DNA of 64,000 nt, taken from assembly GCF_040250305.1 (NCBI RefSeq), contig NZ_CP158190.1, forward strand, positions 1,520,001 to 1,584,000. The letters are read 5' to 3'. Numbering within the stretch: the first letter of the stretch is position 1; each line of letters starts with the position of its first letter. Source of the DNA: Peribacillus frigoritolerans. GTDB lineage: Bacteria > Bacillota > Bacilli > Bacillales > DSM-1321. The notes under the pieces are model-generated. The model was not told where the DNA came from and ran no database searches. It worked only from the letters and a program-made list of their open reading frames with translations. Below are positions 60,239 through 64,000 of the stretch, one piece after another. The position numbers and the translations under genes were made by a program.

Positions 60239-62398
60239 ATGAATATCGGTTATGAGAATGAGACGGGATATAAACAGGAAATTATAAAATTGAATAAACA
60301 AATAGAAGGGTTTTTGAATATTTTCAATTCAATATCAGAGCCTTATATTAGGGTTGATGAGGAACAGCGTATCACTTTTGCCAATGATGCCTCATGTGCC
60401 CTGCTGGAATCATCGAAAGATCAGCTGGAGTCCATGAAGATAACAGATTTTCTCGATGTCATCCCTTTAAATAATCAGGAAGTGTCAAGTTCCCTAAAAA
60501 CCTCGAATGCATCTCAAAGGCAAATTATCCAGCTTCATACCGGAGCCCTTAAGCAAATAGAGTTTATACGTATAGGCGATCTTTCCGAAGGACAGCAGTT
60601 CTATCGTTTGGGGGATGTGACATTGGATGTTTCTTCGTCAAGAGAAACAAGGATGTCAAGGCAGATGTTTTTGGACATTTTTGATACAGCCATAGAAAGT
60701 ATCGTTCTATTCGACAGTTCAGGAATAATCATGGAAGTGAACCATGCCTTTATCCATGTCATGGGCATCCCGAAAAAAGAGATTGTCGGTAAGAATATGA
60801 GGGACCTCATATCCCCTGATTATCGGGGATATTGGGATGAGAGCATACAAAGAGCCTGTTATGAGTCGAACTTCAAAGGAGAGGTAGAGATTAAGGTTGG
60901 GGATGAACTGCATCACTTTACTTTTTCCATAAGTTCAACGGTAGGAAATGAATTATACATGTCAGTGCTTCGAAGAATTACAGAATCAAATATAATAGAA
61001 AAAAAGTTAGAGACGAGCGAACGGATTTTTGCGGAATTATTCGACCAGTCCATGGATGCGATCATATTCTGGAATGATGATGGAATCATTTTTCGGGTCA
61101 ATCATTCAGCATGTAAAATATTCGAATCCAGCAGAGAGGATTTGATAGGCAGTTATATCTGGAAATACGTGTACAGCAATACTAACCATTTTGGTCAGAT
61201 GATGGAAACATTTGAAAGAGACACCCAAGTTCGGGGCGAGCTGATTTATAAAATGCCTAATAACCAAATTAAATTGCTTGAATTGACTGCCAAAAAACAT
61301 GAAGGTGACGGGTATAACGTAACGATATTTCGAAATGTCAGTGAGCGCTGGCTGATTGAGAAGGAATTAAGGGATAGTGAGAAGAAGTTCAGGAAGATTT
61401 TTGAGGGAACATTAGACGGCTTGATTCTCTGGAATCATGAAGGGTTCACGGATATTAATGAAGCGGGTCAAAAAATATTGGAGATTTCAAAGCGTAAACT
61501 GCTTTCTTTATCTGTTAAGGGATTCATCAAAAAAATTCCTGAAAATGCTCCTGTCTTGAACGCTCACATTGAAAATGTTTATAAGCATGAGGTCTACTCA
61601 TCCATCATTCCAATAACATTCGAAGATGGAAGAGTGAAGCATATTGAATTTTTGACAAGGAAAAATTTATATTCGAACCTGAATTTAAGCATTTTCCGAG
61701 ATGTGAGTAAAAATCTCGAAATGCAGGAACAGATCAGGAAATCGGATACTTTGAATGTCGTTGGTGAACTGGCGGCCGGAATTGCTCACGAAATCAGGAA
61801 TCCAATGACAGCCTTAAAAGGTTTTATCCAGTTGCTTGAGGATGGTGTCAAGGGGGAGTTTTCCACATATTTTCATGTGATTACATCCGAAATTAAGCGA
61901 ATCGAATCTATTATCACCGAATTTTTGGTACTGGCAAAGCCGCAGGCGCTAAAAATTTTCAAACAGGATGTTCATACAATATTGAGAGAGACACTAGAAT
62001 TACTGGCCGCTCAGGCACTATTGGAAAATATTCAATTCGAGACAGATTTTGAAGAAGATGAATTTAAGGTTTTATGTGAAGCGAACCAGTTAAAGCAAGT
62101 GTTCATTAACATCATCAAAAATGCATTGGAAGTCATGCCGGATGGCGGATCTGTTCAAATTAAAACAAGCCGGTTTTCAGAGAAATACGGTTGTATCTCA
62201 ATTACCGATAAAGGCATGGGGATCTCAACGGAAATGCTAAAAAAATTGGGTGAACCTTTTTATACGACGAAGGATAGGGGAACCGGACTCGGGCTCATGG
62301 TCAGCTATAAAATCATTGAAGAGCACAATGGCTATATAGAAGTCGAAAGCGAGGTGGGAAAAGGGACGAGCTTTCATATTTATTTGCCTTTCGAGTAG
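60239..62398 (+). CDS. Soluble multi-PAS histidine kinase (sporulation KinA/KinE-like)
   Basis: This ~719-residue kinase has no transmembrane helix. At least three PAS domains are seen (about residues 25-130, 145-255, 270-370 and a fourth-like 380-495), each with a NxA or NHA-type core such as EVNHAFIHVMG and RVNHSACKIF. HisKA has His517 in GIAHEIRNPMTALKG, and the ATPase has NIIKNALEVMPDGG and TGTGLGL. The kinase core closely resembles KinA/KinE of the sporulation phosphorelay. ATG 60239 follows GGGGGG. A Spo0E-like gene lies 630 bases downstream. Confidence 0.9.
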   Translation: MNIGYENETGYKQEIIKLNKQIEGFLNIFNSISEPYIRVDEEQRITFANDASCALLESSKDQLESMKITDFLDVIPLNNQEVSSSLKTSNASQRQIIQLHTGALKQIEFIRIGDLSEGQQFYRLGDVTLDVSSSRETRMSRQMFLDIFDTAIESIVLFDSSGIIMEVNHAFIHVMGIPKKEIVGKNMRDLISPDYRGYWDESIQRACYESNFKGEVEIKVGDELHHFTFSISSTVGNELYMSVLRRITESNIIEKKLETSERIFAELFDQSMDAIIFWNDDGIIFRVNHSACKIFESSREDLIGSYIWKYVYSNTNHFGQMMETFERDTQVRGELIYKMPNNQIKLLELTAKKHEGDGYNVTIFRNVSERWLIEKELRDSEKKFRKIFEGTLDGLILWNHEGFTDINEAGQKILEISKRKLLSLSVKGFIKKIPENAPVLNAHIENVYKHEVYSSIIPITFEDGRVKHIEFLTRKNLYSNLNLSIFRDVSKNLEMQEQIRKSDTLNVVGELAAGIAHEIRNPMTALKGFIQLLEDGVKGEFSTYFHVITSEIKRIESIITEFLVLAKPQALKIFKQDVHTILRETLELLAAQALLENIQFETDFEEDEFKVLCEANQLKQVFINIIKNALEVMPDGGSVQIKTSRFSEKYGCISITDKGMGISTEMLKKLGEPFYTTKDRGTGLGLMVSYKIIEEHNGYIEVESEVGKGTSFHIYLPFE

Positions 62399-62520
62399 AA
62401 GATATTTGCGACATTACTGCCGAATAACTGGCTAGCCGAGACACCGCTAGATGCCTGCTTTGATGCGGATTGACAGGCAGTCGGCGGAAAGGGAGCGGCT
62501 TTCTGAAAATAACTGAAACG
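62398..62520 (+). repeat. Interspersed ~110-bp repeat (copy 2)
   Basis: Matches 22795-22915 in the same orientation, beginning GAAGATATTTGCGACATTAC and ending GCGGCTTTCTGAAAA. It begins at the final base of the kinase gene. Confidence 0.75.
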
Positions 62521-62570
62521 TTTTCGCGAAAATAGGTTCTATCTAATTTATTAAACAAAGGGATTCGAAG

Positions 62571-62653
62571 GGAAAGCGAGTGCCTGGAGTGGACAAATAA
62601 TACTTATCCTAAAAAAACTGCAGGCAAACTGGCTTTTCTTCGAATTTTCTACA
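62571..62653 (-). repeat. Degraded fragment of the MITE-like element
   Basis: GAAAGCGAGTGCCTGGAGTG is shared with the 39253 element and (reverse complement) the 31947 array. The fragment ends in TTTCTACAG. The GC-rich core is missing, so this is a right-end relic. Confidence 0.65.
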
Positions 62654-62658
62654 GTCTG

Positions 62659-62685
62659 GGGAATCCATTATTGGATTCCTTTTTT
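62659..62685 (+). terminator. Terminator after the PAS kinase
   Basis: GGAATCCA pairs with TGGATTCC around four bases, followed by TTTTTTT. The remaining ~340 bases to the Spo0E-like gene hold no other clear feature. Confidence 0.8.
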
Positions 62686-63029
62686 TAGTCCTTCATTATT
62701 ATCATGGAACCACAATTAAGCTCAATAAAAATGTTGTGCTTTCATTAAAGGGAAGCTGCCGAATTAATTAAGCGGAAACTTATAATCCCCTCAAATTGGT
62801 GAACTTTCAAATCATTTTTCGGAGCTGGCTTCATATGATTTCTTCCTGATCATTATAAGAGTTTTATGGTTAGAAATTTCCGTCATATCCTGTCTGCTAG
62901 TGGGTAAAGCTTTATCGCAATTTAAGAAGTTTTGTCTTTTTTTGCGAATCTATTTACATATAAGGCATATTTTGTAATACTTCTTTATTATAATGTAACT
63001 TTAAAAGGGCAGGAGTAGTGAATGTAGTT

Positions 63030-63269
63030 ATGAATTCTAGGTGTGCAATGGAAATTTGTTCTGAGATTCGGATGAAGCGTTGGGAAATGATGGAGTTGGC
63101 CAAAATGTATGGACTAGGTCATGAGTATACCCTTCGCCAAAGTGAGCAGCTTGATAAACTAATAAATGAGTATTTGATCCTTCAACATCATTCATCGGAA
63201 GTGAGAAATAAGCGGGAAGAAATGGTTGTTATAGTGCAGCAGCCCTTTAATGATGACATAACCTTTTAG
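63030..63269 (+). CDS. Spo0E-like aspartyl-phosphate phosphatase (second copy)
   Basis: The core IRMKRWEMMELAKMYGL followed by SEQLDKLINEYL fits the Spo0E two-helix family, with SEQLD in place of SQELD. It has an extra ~25-residue C-terminal tail compared with the 2031 protein. Start is uncertain: AGGAG is 14 bases before ATG 63030, too close to GTG 63018, and ATG 63048 is also possible. It should dephosphorylate Spo0A-P or a related regulator, and its closeness to a KinA-like kinase is suggestive. Confidence 0.78.
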   Translation: MNSRCAMEICSEIRMKRWEMMELAKMYGLGHEYTLRQSEQLDKLINEYLILQHHSSEVRNKREEMVVIVQQPFNDDITF

Positions 63270-63531
63270 AGGGAACTGAATGCATGCATGACTTTTTAAA
63301 TTGGCAGGCAGGGAGACAATCCCCTTTTTGCGATTTCTCATGAACGAACCTCAACATATCATTTAAAAACAATTAAAGAAAGACTTATATACACAAGAAT
63401 ATATCTTTGGAATTTTCATGGGTTTGGGGTATATATCGGGGGAGGTCACCAGAGGGTGTCCTTCATGCATCGGGATTGGTTTAGAGGACTTACTTTTTCT
63501 GAATGGATTACACTGATAAATAAAAAGTAAG
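63270..63531. other. Intergenic region without a supported gene
   Basis: Only a 21-codon frame at 63466-63531 (MHRDWFRGLTF...) is visible, without a well-spaced ribosome site. No repeat or strong hairpin until the ZIP terminator. Confidence 0.4.
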
Positions 63532-63557
63532 GGCTGACTCACTTGATGGAGCCAGCC
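63532..63557 (-). terminator. Terminator of the ZIP transporter gene
   Basis: On the minus strand GGCTGGCTC pairs with GAGTCAGCC with one mismatch, followed by CTTACTTTTT. Confidence 0.65.
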
Positions 63558-63574
63558 ATGGCAGGTGGGGGAAA

Positions 63575-64000
63575 TTACAAAACTTCCAATAATATTACCA
63601 TGAACAAAAGGCCGACAATGAAGGAATAGGTAGATGTGCGTTCATTACCATCCCCATGGCTTTCAGGAATCAATTCCTTATAAACGATGAAAAGCATGGC
63701 CCCGGCGGCGAAAGCTAGGCCGTATGGAACCAGGAACCCAATGTAAGAGGTTAAATAATAACCCAATAACCCTGTAATTATTTCGATGGTACCGGTTAAG
63801 GTTGCTATCAGGAACGCTGTGAGTTTACCGATTTTTTGATTAATTAAAAACAAGGCTACCAGTAAGCCTTCCGGAGCATTTTGCAGGCCGATGGCAAAAG
63901 CGATCAAGTTACCTGTATCAGCTGTATCAGAGGCATAACTGACCCCGACCGAAAGACCCTCAGGAATATTATGAAGTGTAATGGCAGTGATGATGAGCAA
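63575..64000 (-). CDS. ZIP family metal transporter (partial, N-terminus outside window)
   Basis: These last ~141 residues have at least four hydrophobic segments. The ZIP metal-binding motifs HNIPEGLSVG and NAPEGLLVAL occur in consecutive helices, and the loop KELIPESHGDGNE is typical. The family imports zinc or other divalent metals. The start codon and any regulation are beyond base 64000; the shown in-frame ATG is not assumed to be the true start. Confidence 0.88.
   Translation of the reverse strand: MLIITAITLHNIPEGLSVGVSYASDTADTGNLIAFAIGLQNAPEGLLVALFLINQKIGKLTAFLIATLTGTIEIITGLLGYYLTSYIGFLVPYGLAFAAGAMLFIVYKELIPESHGDGNERTSTYSFIVGLLFMVILLEVL

Overview
The window looks like a stretch of chromosome from a spore-forming, low-to-moderate GC Bacillaceae, most likely a Peribacillus (Bacillus simplex group) or close relative. 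This is an inference from gene content and style, not from a database search. The supporting signs are strong AAGGAGG-type ribosome binding sites, frequent TTG/GTG starts, an alpha/beta spore SASP, two Spo0E-like phosphatases, two PAS histidine kinases of the sporulation/KinB type, SigI-RsgI, a MifM-like leader upstream of a second YidC, and B. subtilis-type TPP, SAM and Mn2+ riboswitches. No rRNA, tRNA, CRISPR array, phage or complete insertion sequence was seen.

Layout. 1-1200: thiamin salvage on the minus strand (thiW, tenA) under a TPP riboswitch. 1250-1800: a SAM riboswitch with no methionine gene next to it, then a small FbpA-like gene. 2000-8370: housekeeping and stress genes (Spo0E-like, GNAT, SGNH hydrolase, MsbA-type ABC exporter, DinB-like, M15 peptidase, acyl-CoA thioesterase, YetJ). 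8770-14520: a complete oligopeptide ABC importer operon in the order D-F-B-C-A. 14580-16080: two tiny genes and an M42 peptidase, then an array of 21-22 bp repeats. 17061-20494: cphB-cphA, a translationally coupled cyanophycin degradation/synthesis pair. 20590-21800: a mifM-like arrest-peptide candidate followed by yidC2, with the yidC2 Shine-Dalgarno in a hairpin. 21980-22450: a Pro/Gly-rich gene cut by an in-frame stop. 22500-29200: more repeats, GDPD, UMF1-type MFS, Ohr, and a GntR/ABC/permease operon. 29245-34700: Csp, RF3, a 195-bp tandem repeat array, NhaC. 34800-39230: FtsW-like, an eroded reductase, aldehyde dehydrogenase, and a Mn2+ riboswitch with a TerC exporter. 39230-39510: a solitary copy of the repeat element flanked by 21-bp direct repeats. 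39836-45175: sigI-rsgI, SASP, KtrD-like, PAS kinase.

45198-56130 is a fatty-acid/acyl-CoA catabolic block of twelve co-directional genes in two transcription units: acyl-CoA dehydrogenase, SDR, acyl-CoA ligase and TetR regulator; then hydroxyacyl-CoA dehydrogenase, enoyl-CoA hydratase, thioesterase, APH-like kinase, ComB, SDR, PaaG-like isomerase and quinone oxidoreductase. Matching palindromes precede each unit, so the encoded TetR protein probably controls both. 56190-64000 holds small Bacillus proteins, a radical SAM/DUF4080 protein, an acyltransferase 3, a triple-PAS sporulation-type kinase, a second Spo0E-like protein and the end of a ZIP transporter.

The best candidates for new biology are the divergent MifM-YidC2 regulatory pair, the MITE-like repeat family (tandem array plus a copy with apparent target duplication), the cyanophycin gene pair, and the TetR-controlled acyl-CoA island carrying ComB and an APH-like kinase.
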